From positions 1-5,480 of the forward strand of contig DAOUBS010000185.1 in NCBI GenBank assembly GCA_034432435.1: DNA of 5,480 bases. The letters run 5' to 3'. This DNA comes from JANWYT01 sp034432435. Lineage in GTDB: Bacteria; Chloroflexota; Anaerolineae; Aggregatilineales; Phototrophicaceae. Under the pieces are notes generated by a model, which was not told the DNA's origin, did not search any database, and worked only from the letters and a program-made list of their open reading frames with translations. Position numbers and translations under genes: made by a program. Below are positions 1-5,480 of this stretch, piece by piece. The number at the start of each line of letters is the position of its first letter. Position 1 is the stretch's first letter.

Positions 1-124
1 GGTTGGAATACTGAACAGTGACGAGCGGGGTGGAGCGATCGCCGACGGGGAAGACGCGCAAGGTGGGGTCGCGGAAGGCGGTCTGGTCGTCACCCGCGTT
101 AGCGGTGACGCGGACGCGGCCAGA
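1..124 (-). repeat. 88-residue tandem repeat, unit 4 (cut by the window edge)
   Basis: Only the first 41 residues (1786-1826) are in the window. They match unit 3 at 38 of 41 positions, the changes being V16A, A32T and F40S in unit 3 to unit 4 order. The frame is still open at the left edge, so the unit continues and more units may follow. Confidence 0.8.
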
Positions 125-131
125 TGGGAAG
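1..131. repeat. 131-bp near-identical direct repeat, copy A
   Basis: Positions 1-131 match 265-395 at an offset of exactly 264 bp, with differences only at 6 (g versus a at 270), 31 (t versus c at 295) and 78 (g versus a at 342). That is 128 of 131 identical. Identity ends abruptly at 132/396. Copy A may extend beyond the left edge. It covers the start of repeat unit 4 and the last codons of unit 3. Confidence 0.9.
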
Positions 132-3100
132 GTGTGGCTCAGGTCGAGCGTCTGGCCGGCGAACACCTCGACGTTTTCGAAGACGTGTTCATTGGGCTGG
201 TCGAGCGACGTTGCGTTGAGCAGGACGAAGTCATAGCGCCCAGCGGGCAGGACGACGACGGCGGGGTTGAAATACTGAACAGTGACGAGCGGGGCGGAGC
301 GATCGCCGACGGGGAAGACGCGCAAGGTGGGGTCGCGGAAGACGGTCTGGTCGTCACCCGCGTTAGCGGTGACGCGGACGCGGCCAGATGGGAAGACGTG
401 CTGAAGGCGAGTCGTGCGCCCTGCCTCGATCGTGACGTTGGTGAAGGTGTGCGTCAGCGCGCCTTCAAGCGATGTCTCCATCCGCACTTCGACGTCGTAA
501 ATCCCTTCTTGCAAGTTGAGGCGCAGCGACGTTGAGAAGCGCACATCGCCTACAGGGGTCTCACGGTCGCCAGCGCGGTAGACGATCATATGCGCGTCTC
601 TGAAAGCCGTCACATCCGCGCCTGACAGCACATCGACGCGCAGTTCACCTGTCGCCGCCGGATGCGACACGCTGACCTGCTCATCGGGGATCACCTCGAC
701 CGCGCGGAACGTGTGGACGACGGTCTCACCGGCGGCGTTTTGGTAGGCCAGTCGTACGTCATAGCGGCCTGTCTCCAAACGCAACAGGACAGGGTTGCCG
801 CGCTCACTGCGCTCGATGAGGGTGTCTGTGCCAGCGGCGAACACGTCCACGGTCAGGTTTTCCGCGCGCAGCCCTGATGAGTCGTCGCGGTAGGCGTTGA
901 CCTCTAATCTGCCGATCTGCGCCACAGGGAGCGGTGTTTGTGTGGCCTCGGTTGGTGGTGTGGTGGGCGTGGTGGTGACTGTGGCAGTCGGTGCAATGAG
1001 GCGCAGTTGCCCCGCTTGTTCGATCACAAGCTCACCGACCTGCGCCACGACGCGGATCGGGTAGATGCCTGCTGTGAGGTTGGCTGTGTTCCACGTAATG
1101 CGCTGTGGACCGCGCAGTTGACCTTGATCGCTGACGATGGTGATGCTGCGATCTTGGGCGGCGGCCACGCTGACGATGGCGTCTGCTGGCAGGGTGTAGA
1201 CGATCTCAATCGAATCGCCTGGGGCGGCCTCAGCCGGTGTGATGCGTAGATCAGCAATTTGCAGCGCGCGTTGTACCCACACGTCGCGCTGGCCGCCGCG
1301 CGTCGAGACGAACGCCAGCGTGCCCCCATCTGCCGAGACAACGGCTTGATCGTCTTCTGCGCCCGGCGGCGCGTCGAGGTTGAAGGGCGTGGCCGTTCGA
1401 TTGTTGACGTCGATCTGCCAGATTTGTGTGCCGCGCCTGCCTTCACGCGGCGCACTGAACAACACGATGCTGTTGTTTAGCCACGCGGGTTGACGCGCGT
1501 CCAGCCCTTCGGTGAGCGGGGTGATGCCGCCATCGGATAGGCGCAGCAGCTCAAGGCGGCGCTCGTACAGGTCGAACGCTAGCGCCAGCGTGCTGCCGTC
1601 GCGGCTCCATGCGACCGCGCGGTATGGCCGCTCTGGGTTGTTGGTGAGCGGCTCGACGGCGCGGGTGCGCGTGCTAACACGCGCCACGTTGCCATCGACC
1701 ACAACGGCCAGATCATCCCCATCAGGCGACCAAGACGGGGACTCGACGAATCCGGCGCTTAGGATGGTCGTTTCGTTGCTCAGGGTTCCGTCGGGGTTGA
1801 AGCCGGCGATTTGCAGCGCGTCGCCGCGCATCGTCTGATGTACGAAGGCGATGCGATCCCCGCTGGACGACCACGCAGCGCTGCGGCTGTTGGGCAGCGT
1901 GGTCAGCGCTGTTTGGGGTGCGTCTGTGCGCGCGATGAGCAGCGCAGGCTGGCCCCCGCGGTCGGCGACGTAGGCGATGAACTCTCCGCGTGGGCTGAGC
2001 GCCGGGGTGCTGGCCCCGCCGCTGCTCACTTGGCGCAGGTCGTCGCGCTGCACGGGCGGCGTGTTCACCGTGAAGCGCCACGCGAACGGCCCGGCTTGTT
2101 GATTGCCTGCGTAGTCGCTGACCCCTGTGAGCGTGACCACAACCTCGGACTGGTGGGGCAGGGCCGGGCTGGGGGCAAGCTGGCTGGTCAGCAGCGTCAA
2201 CTTAGATGGCTCGACGATGAACGCGCTGGGGGGCAGGGCGTAGTCTACGCCGTTGACGCTGGCGCGGGCTTGCGCTAGGTCAAGGCCAGCCAATTCAACC
2301 ACGGCGGCGTTGATCGAGAAAGGCGATCCGACGCCGCCTTCTGCTGGGGACGGGTTGAGGAACTGGGGCGGCGTGCGGTCGACGAGGACGGGGTAGAAGG
2401 CGCTGGCAGGTTGCCCAGCGCTGGTGGCCTCCAGCCAGTAGAGGCCGTCCTCGTTGGGCAGCGTTACATCGGGGCTGGCTTGCCCGTTGACGGTCAGCGC
2501 GTTTGATCCGTCGCGGGTTTGTAGCCTGAGGCTGGCTTGGTTGACGGGCCGCAGTACGGCCACCCGCGCAATCTCGTAGGATTGACCAACAGCGCCTCGA
2601 TCCACCGCCAACACTTGGTCATAGGCGACCTGCTCGAACTGGCCGAACGCAAGCTGATTGATGGTGAAATCGCTCAAAGTGGGGAAGGCGTCTTGCAGCA
2701 GGCGGTACAAGTCGATTTGGGCAGTGTGCCACGCGCCATCTTGGACGAGGCGCATCCCTTGCGCTGTGCGAACGCTTGACGCGCTCGCGCGCACGCCGCT
2801 TAGGTCAACTTGTAGCCACTGGCCGCCGACGCGCGCTAGTAGGTTGAACCCGTCGTTTGGCTGTAGGCGATAGTCGAACACCACGATTGGGAACTGAGCG
2901 GCGTCGAACGGCACGTCTGTGATCTGAACGTAGCGCGCGCCGGTGCGATTTGCGCGGGTCACTCGCAGGGCGTAGGTTCCTTCCGGCAGGCCGACGGCAG
3001 GGCCAGCGACAACCTCGGCTTGGGTGCCGGTTTGGTCGAGCAGCCGCCACGCGCTGCCGCTGGCGAACTCATCATAGAAGGCGACGACTGGCGGCTCTGC

Positions 3101-5480
3101 TGTGACGCGCGGCGCGAGGTTGGGCGCGGTGACAAACATCGGTACAACAGGGGTGGCTAGCGGCACGTTGGCTCCGATGAACGCCCCCACTAGCGCGCGG
3201 TCACGCTGTCCAAAGTCTAACACAGAGGCGCTCAGGCGCTGCCGCGCTGGGTCGAACGTCGTCGGCAGAGCGCGCCACCCCTCCGTTGTGCCGTCGCCGA
3301 GCATCAATACAGCGTTCGCTTGATCGCTCTGGATCGCAAGCGTCACTGTGTCGCTGAAGCGATCTTCGGGCGGCAAAATTTCGTAGATGTCGCTGACGGC
3401 GGTCAGATCGGGCGGCAGAGCGAGATCAGCCTGTGGCGGCTGCGTCTGCTCAACAGGCAAGATGCCGATCAGGACGAAGGTCTCAGTGAGCGCGCCGGGT
3501 GGAATGTCGAGCTGTACGACGCCGTCAGGGCTGGCGATGTGGTTCCCTGTGGCGAACGCGGCTAGCTGCCCAACTACCACTGGCACGGCGGCCTGTGCTT
3601 CGTCACCGTCTGCGCCGATGACGCGCAGGCGCAGCGTGTACAGCCCATGCAGGCCAGCGTTCGCGTAAGAACCGAATTCATTTAGGCCGACGTTCCACAC
3701 GCCGAGGTTGGCGTTCGCAAAGCCTGCGCGCTGGGCTGCCCGCGGCAGCGCGGCGGGCGTCGTGCTGCTGCTGATGGGCTGCCATTCAGTTGGGTTGGCC
3801 CCTTCGCCAAATTCAAGGATGTACTGCTGGAACCCTTCCCCTTCAGCGATGCCGATGATCGGGACGGTGTTACCACGGATGACCGCATATGGGCCGGGTG
3901 AGAGGATCTGCGCGGTAAGCTGAGGGCTGCCAATGCTCACGCGAGCGACCTCGACGCCGTCCAGCGCAACGACCAGCGACTTCACGCCAGCCGGGCTGGT
4001 GCTGCCGTCGTCAGTGGTTCCGTCCCACGTTAAGACGCGCAGGCCAGGCTGAACAGGGGCGTTCCACAGGGTGCGCAGGGCTGCATCTTCTGCGTTGACG
4101 ATCTGTGCGTTGAGCAAGCCGGCTTCGTGTACTTGTATGCCGAACTGCATGCCCGCTTGCGCGGGCAACCGCGCGGCTCCGCTGCTGACTGGGGCCACAT
4201 CTGGCGCGGTGTCAGTGGCGCGGGGGGCGCTGGTCGTTGTGCCCCACCATGCCTCGCCATCGACCACGCCGAACAGCACGCCCGTGATCGGCTGACCGCG
4301 CAGCGCCAGCGCGTCGGCAGGGATGCGCAGGCGCTGCCATTGGCCAGCAGGCGGCATCGGCCCCATCGGGTAGAGGCTGGCCGTGCCGCCCACGCCGCCG
4401 GTCTGAGCGAGGTTCTGCCCCCAGTAGGCGCGCTGCTCGCCGTTGCCGTCGCCCGTGTAAATTTGAATGTAGATCTGCTGCGGCGGGCTATTGGGGTTGA
4501 GGTAGACGTACTGGATCAATTCCTCGTCGTCAGCGAGAGTGTAAGGGGCTGCGCCAATGAAATAATGGACGCCGCTTCCGCTGCTGCGATGGGCGGGCTG
4601 GCCGTTGAAGGGGCGCGACGCATCCCACTCCCACACGCCAATTGTGACCGCGCCCGTTGGAACCGCGCCGCTGACGAGGGCGTTCGGATTGTCACGAAAC
4701 TCGACCTCTGGCACGTTTGGCGGCTCGGAAGGCGCGCTGCCCGGCGGTGGGGGATCGTAAGTTCCCTGTTGGACAAAGCGGATCTCCACCGGCCCCGCAC
4801 GCGGACGAAGCGCGCGAGTGGGGCTATCTGGCTGGGTGAAGTAGGGGTCAGCATTACACAGAGCTTTGCCTGCATCAGAGACTGCGCTGGTGACAGCATC
4901 CAATGGGCCACCCGGGACGGACGCCGCAGCAACTACAAACAAGGCAGCAGCCCCAGCCCCGCTCGTGACGAACGCCGCCCCCACCAAGACATTGACCGTC
5001 CAATTCACGTAGTCTACCGCGCGCGCACGTTGCTCTCGCTGCTCGGTTGTTAGTCGTGGGTTGTTGTTGATGCGATCTTTGATCTCGTTGGCAATCACAT
5101 TAGTGACAATGCCTGTAATAATGCCTGCAAACGCCCCACTTGCGCCGTTGCGCAGGCTGGTCTCAGCAGAATTTCTGACGACTGCGCCGACGTCTCTGGC
5201 GGTAGGACGCAGCCCAGCGCCTGCCATGCCGGCAAAAAAATCATTTAGTTCCGCGGCGACGTCAAATGCTGTGCCGATGGGCACGCCAGCCGCCGCACCA
5301 ACCCCGCCGCCGAAGGCGTTGCCGGCGATGTCACAGGGGCCGAACAGCGGCATATCCAACACTGGCAGCGGTGGACGCGCTTCATGAGGCGGGTTGGCGG
5401 GCTGGTGGCGCGTTCGGGTAGTATGGGGCTGGCCGAAGCGGCGCGGCGCGCCGGTGGCTTCGGTGGGCAGGTCGAGTGTC
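1..5480 (-). CDS. Giant multi-domain surface/secreted protein, internal fragment (partial at both ends)
   Basis: Seen: the minus-strand frame whose codons end at 5479, 5476 and so on down to 2 is open for 1,826 codons. No TAA, TAG or TGA occurs in it. The translation is protein-like throughout, with clear domain motifs, so no frameshift is suspected. The first in-frame Met is residue 43 (codon 5351-5353), but the frame stays open upstream of it and I see no good Shine-Dalgarno there, so the real start is probably beyond 5480. The stop is beyond position 1. Domain order: hydrophobic Gly/Ala region (49-208), RHS-associated-type beta module (264-417), FlgD-like Ig (441-517), beta domain (518-637), ZU5-like (652-769), jelly-roll-like (798-977), two Ig-like (979-1142), six-blade PD40 propeller (1145-1405), FlgD-like Ig (1406-1498), Thr/Pro linker, then 88-residue repeats from 1522. 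Inferred role: extracellular binding, adhesive or scaffold protein. No catalytic motif was seen. By hand count it has only two Cys and four Lys. Confidence 0.93.
125..388 (-). repeat. 88-residue tandem repeat, unit 3
   Basis: Residues 1698-1785, starting 'SGRVRVTANAGDDQTVFRDP'. Its first half is nearly identical to unit 4 in both protein and DNA, while its second half ('LPAGRYDFVLLNATSLDQP' and onward) aligns only moderately with unit 2. Conserved positions: Gly2, Val6, Arg18-Asp19, Gly28-Asp29-Arg30, Gly50, Tyr52, Asp53, His68, Phe70, Gly78, His85. Confidence 0.85.
265..395. repeat. 131-bp near-identical direct repeat, copy B
   Basis: Partner of positions 1-131, covering the start of repeat unit 3 and the last two codons ('FP') of unit 2. 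To its left (132-264) the second half of unit 3 has no partner inside the window, because the second half of unit 4 lies outside it. Confidence 0.9.
389..652 (-). repeat. 88-residue tandem repeat, unit 2
   Basis: Residues 1610-1697, starting 'TGELRVDVLSG'. It shares with unit 3 the exact positions of Phe17-Arg18-Asp19, Gly28-Asp29-Arg30, Pro33, Gly50-x-Tyr52-Asp53, Thr60-Ser61-Leu62, His68, Phe70, Asn72-Val73, Ala77-Gly78 and the closing His85-x-Phe87-Pro88. It is a beta-rich module, joined to its neighbours with no linker. Confidence 0.8.
653..916 (-). repeat. 88-residue tandem repeat, unit 1 (most divergent)
   Basis: Residues 1522-1609, starting 'IGRLEVNAYRDDSSGL'. It aligns without gaps to units 2 and 3 on Gly2, Val6, Gly50, Tyr52, Asp53 ('GRYDV'), His68, Phe70, Val73, Val75 and His85. 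It lacks the 'FRD' and 'GDR' motifs of later units and ends 'HPAA' instead of 'H-x-F-P'. The G-x-Y-D-V strand recalls carboxypeptidase-regulatory/PEGA-like beta domains and the repeats after some bacterial vWA domains. That assignment is tentative. Confidence 0.75.
917..985 (-). other. Thr/Pro-rich linker
   Basis: Residues 1499-1521, including 'ATVTTTPTTPPTEATQTPLP'. This low-complexity Thr/Pro spacer separates the propeller/Ig half from the 88-residue repeats. Such linkers are very common in exported Chloroflexota proteins, which is one reason for the suggested taxonomic placement. It is a plausible O-glycosylated stretch, though nothing in the sequence proves that. Confidence 0.7.
986..1264 (-). 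other. FlgD-type Ig-like domain, second copy
   Basis: Residues 1406-1498, straight after the propeller. It begins 'LQIADLRITPAEAAPGDSIE' and ends 'RITWNTANLTAGIYPIRVVA' plus a last strand 'ELVIEQAGQLRLI'. The W-N-T-x-x-L-x-A-G-x-Y-x-x-R-V pattern is the FlgD Ig-like signature and is closer to consensus than the earlier copy at 3929-4159. Probably a structural spacer. Confidence 0.6.
1265..2047 (-). other. Six-blade TolB/PD40-type beta-propeller
   Basis: Residues 1145-1405. Six repeats of about 40 residues are visible: 'ALSPRGEFIAYVADRGG', 'AAWSSSGDRIAFVHQTMRG', 'PSWSPDGDDLAVVVDGNVA', 'VAWSRDGSTLALAFDLYERR', 'PAWLNNSIVLFSAPREGRRG' and 'AVVSADGGTLAFVSTRGG', the last followed by 'DVWVQ'. The W-S-x-D-G-x-x-(I/L)-A-F core is the PD40 (WD40-like) signature of the TolB C-terminal propeller and related extracellular propellers. 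The fifth blade lacks the usual S-x-D-G and is the most degenerate. Six blades fit a closed TolB-like propeller. Such domains bind proteins or glycans; the partner here is unknown. Confidence 0.8.
2054..2548 (-). other. Two bacterial Ig-like domains joined at 'DRTPP'
   Basis: The first part (about residues 979-1033) reads 'LRLQTRDGSNALTVNGQ', 'PDVTLPNEDGLYWLEATSAG' and 'YPVLVDRTPP'. A D-x-x-x-L-x-V-N-G turn followed by D-R-T-P-P is the usual end of a bacterial Ig-like repeat. The second part (about 1034-1142) reads 'QFLNPSPAEGG', 'AVVELAGLDLAQARASVNGV' and 'SDYAGNQQAGPFAWRFTVNT', matching Big_5-like domains, where P-x-x-x-x-x-V and D-x-A-G-N-x-x-x-x-x-x-W-x-F-x-V are diagnostic. Both look complete and lead directly into the propeller. 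Confidence 0.65.
2549..3088 (-). other. Jelly-roll-like domain, possible carbohydrate-binding type
   Basis: Residues 798-977. It begins 'VVAFYDEFASGSAWRLLDQT' and continues through 'LPEGTYALRVTRANRTGARY', 'FPIVVFDYRLQPNDGFNLLA', 'GGQWLQVDLSG', 'DGAWHTAQIDLYRLLQDAFP' and 'TINQLAFGQF'. The run 'F-D-Y-R', 'W-x-x-V-D-L', 'G-A-W-H-x-x-x-I-D-L' and 'I-x-x-L-A-F-G' recalls family CBM-type and concanavalin-like jelly rolls, in which a W-H-x-x-x-x-D-L strand is common. No aromatic binding platform can be confirmed from sequence alone, so ligand binding is inference. Confidence 0.5.
3173..3526 (-). other. ZU5-like beta domain ('DIPPGALTE')
   Basis: Residues 652-769. The motif 'VVQLDIPPGALTETFVLIGI' matches the opening of ZU5-like modules, where V-x-(I/L)-x-I-P-x-G-A-L is typical. 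Further strands are 'AVSDIYEILPPEDRFSDTVT', 'VLMLGDGTTEGWRALP' and 'DRALVGAFIG'. A hydrophobic, Pro-rich linker of about 28 residues ('ANVPLATPVVPMF' onward) follows it. In bacterial surface proteins such modules are structural or binding elements. I see no residues suggesting autoproteolysis. Confidence 0.5.
3569..3928 (-). other. Beta-rich domain with 'FGEGANPTEWQPI' signature
   Basis: Residues 518-637. It opens with 'AQILSPGPYAVIRGNTVPII', continues with 'GEGFQQYILEFGEGANPTEW' and 'LGVWNVGLNEF', and closes with 'HGLYTLRLRVIGADGDE'. The series (a sequence starting 'I-x-S-P', a promoted G-x-A turn, Y-x-L-E-x-G-x-G-x-x-P-x-x-W, then G-x-Y-x-L-R-L-x-V) is an Ig/fibronectin-like pattern I associate with large surface proteins of Chloroflexota and related phyla. 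Apparently complete. Function beyond structure unknown. Confidence 0.5.
3929..4159 (-). other. FlgD-type Ig-like domain, first copy
   Basis: Residues 441-517 carry 'ALRTLWNAPVQPGLRVLTWD', then 'GTTDDGSTSPAGVKSLVV' and a closing beta strand 'GVEVARVSIG'. The W-D-G-x-x-D-D-G-x-x-x-P-A-G pattern is the hallmark of the FlgD Ig-like fold, where the strand after the loop normally reads as A-G-x-Y. Here Val replaces the usual Tyr. It follows the jelly-roll-like module after a short linker and most likely acts as a structural spacer. Confidence 0.6.
4229..4690 (-). other. Beta-sandwich module of the type found in RHS/YD-repeat and surface proteins
   Basis: Residues 264-417. Ordered motifs: 'VPTGAVTIG', 'WEWDASRPFNGQPAHRSS' with 'GVHYFIGA' after it, 'DDEELIQYVYLNPNSPPQQI', 'RAYWGQN', 'GTASLYPMGPMPPAGQWQRL', 'IPADALALRG' and 'ITGVLFGVVDGEAWW'. 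From memory, the combination of F-G-x-x-A-H, H-Y-F-x-G-A, Y-V-Y-L-(D/N)-P-x-x-P-P, R-A-Y-W-G and M-G-x-x-P-x-G-x-W-x-R-L recurs in large bacterial extracellular proteins, often next to RHS repeats. It looks like a lectin- or concanavalin-type jelly roll. About 150 residues, apparently complete. Ligand unknown; carbohydrate binding is a guess from the fold. Confidence 0.65.
4691..4855 (-). other. Pro-rich interdomain linker
   Basis: Residues 209-263 contain 'QPDSPTRALRPRAGP', a short beta-like stretch ('VEIRFVQQGTY') and 'DPPPPGSAPSEPPNVP'. The proline density marks an extended spacer between the hydrophobic region and the first beta-sandwich module. No family is recognised. Confidence 0.55.
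4856..5335 (-). other. Gly/Ala-rich hydrophobic region, Cys49 to Cys208
   Basis: Residues 49-208 differ sharply from the beta-rich remainder. They start with a glycine/alanine-rich stretch ('AFGGGVGAAAGVPIG', then 'FFAGMAGAG'). Next come a likely hydrophobic helix ('FAGIITGIVTNVIANEI', residues 117-133), a charged helical hairpin rich in Arg, Asn and Gln (134-155), and a second hydrophobic stretch ('VNVLVGAAFVTSGAGAAALF' onward, about 160-188). The pattern of two hydrophobic helices around a charged one resembles membrane-inserting or glycine-zipper segments, but no known family is recognised. The only two cysteines seen in the 1,826 residues (codons 5333-5335 and 4856-4858) lie at its two ends. 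A membrane, pore or self-assembly role is inference only. Confidence 0.5.
5336..5480 (-). other. Pro/Arg/His-rich segment at the right edge (residues 1-48)
   Basis: These 48 residues are low in predicted structure and rich in Pro, Arg and Thr, with three His, for example 'RRFGQPHTTRTRHQPANPPH'. The segment looks like a disordered linker between something upstream of the window and the hydrophobic region that follows. It ends in 'LDMPLFGP'. The Met at residue 43 could be a start only if the upstream open frame were accidental; no ribosome-binding purine run precedes it. I do not recognise a family. Confidence 0.5.

Noticed and set aside
1..395. CRISPR or mobile-element terminal repeats
   Set aside because: The 131-bp repeat is in frame, has a period of exactly 88 codons and encodes the same protein module. 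There are no short spacers, inverted ends or transposase.
134..535. Plus-strand 133-codon ORF
   Set aside because: It is antisense to the 88-residue repeats in the matching phase, and its internal repetition is inherited from that array. No independent support.
1024..1455. Minus-strand 143-codon ORF in another frame
   Set aside because: It overlaps the propeller and Ig coding in a shifted frame, with low-complexity Arg/Ser/Thr composition, while the main frame carries clear PD40 and FlgD motifs.
4148..4170. GC-rich inverted repeat (gcccgcttgcgcgggc) as a terminator
   Set aside because: It lies inside continuous coding sequence ('ARLPAQAG') with no following T-run on either strand. It is a chance hairpin in GC-rich codons.
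4516..4932. Minus-strand 138-codon ORF in another frame
   Set aside because: It overlaps the linker and RHS-type module of the main gene in a shifted frame. It has Ser/Arg/Ala-rich, shadow-like composition.
4127..5053. 308-codon plus-strand ORF, the longest complete ORF starting with ATG
   Set aside because: It is the exact antisense phase of the minus-strand gene. It stays open only because the CTA, TTA and TCA codons that would create stops are rare in the GC-rich gene. Its translation is rich in Arg, Ala and His with no recognisable domain.
5351..5353. In-frame ATG (residue 43) as the true start of the gene
   Set aside because: The frame remains open for 42 more codons to the window edge and no purine-rich ribosome-binding site lies just upstream of it in the mRNA sense. 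It cannot be excluded without upstream sequence.

Overview
The window lies entirely inside one very large gene on the minus strand. Reading the minus strand from position 5479 down to 2 gives 1,826 consecutive sense codons with no stop. I checked every triplet in that phase. Neither the start codon nor the stop codon is in the window, so the gene runs past both edges and a start-to-stop ORF search misses it. There is no intergenic space, and I found no RNA gene, mobile element, CRISPR array or promoter. The longer plus-strand ORFs are antisense shadows in GC-rich DNA (roughly 60% GC or more by eye).

Only the middle of the protein is visible. In N-to-C order (high to low coordinates) it holds: a Pro/His-rich segment; a Gly/Ala-rich hydrophobic region bracketed by the only two cysteines; a Pro-rich linker; a beta-sandwich module like those near RHS/YD-repeat and other bacterial surface proteins; a FlgD-type Ig-like fold; another beta domain with a 'GEGANPTEWQPI' signature; a ZU5-like domain ('DIPPGALTE'); a jelly-roll-like domain; two bacterial Ig-like domains around a 'DRTPP' junction; a six-blade TolB/PD40-type beta-propeller; a second FlgD-type Ig-like domain; a Thr/Pro-rich linker; and at least four tandem repeats of exactly 88 residues, the last cut by the left edge.

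This is the layout of a giant secreted or surface-exposed multi-domain protein built for binding or spanning. No enzyme active site is visible. The module style, the Thr/Pro linker, high GC and strong Arg-over-Lys use suggest an uncultured-type Chloroflexota (Anaerolineae-like) bacterium. That placement is inferred from style and not from a marker gene.

The most notable points are the giant hidden ORF, the exact 88-residue periodicity with a nearly identical 131-bp direct repeat whose three differences all change amino acids, and the hydrophobic region framed by the two cysteines. I see no sign of a defence, mobile or other multi-gene system.
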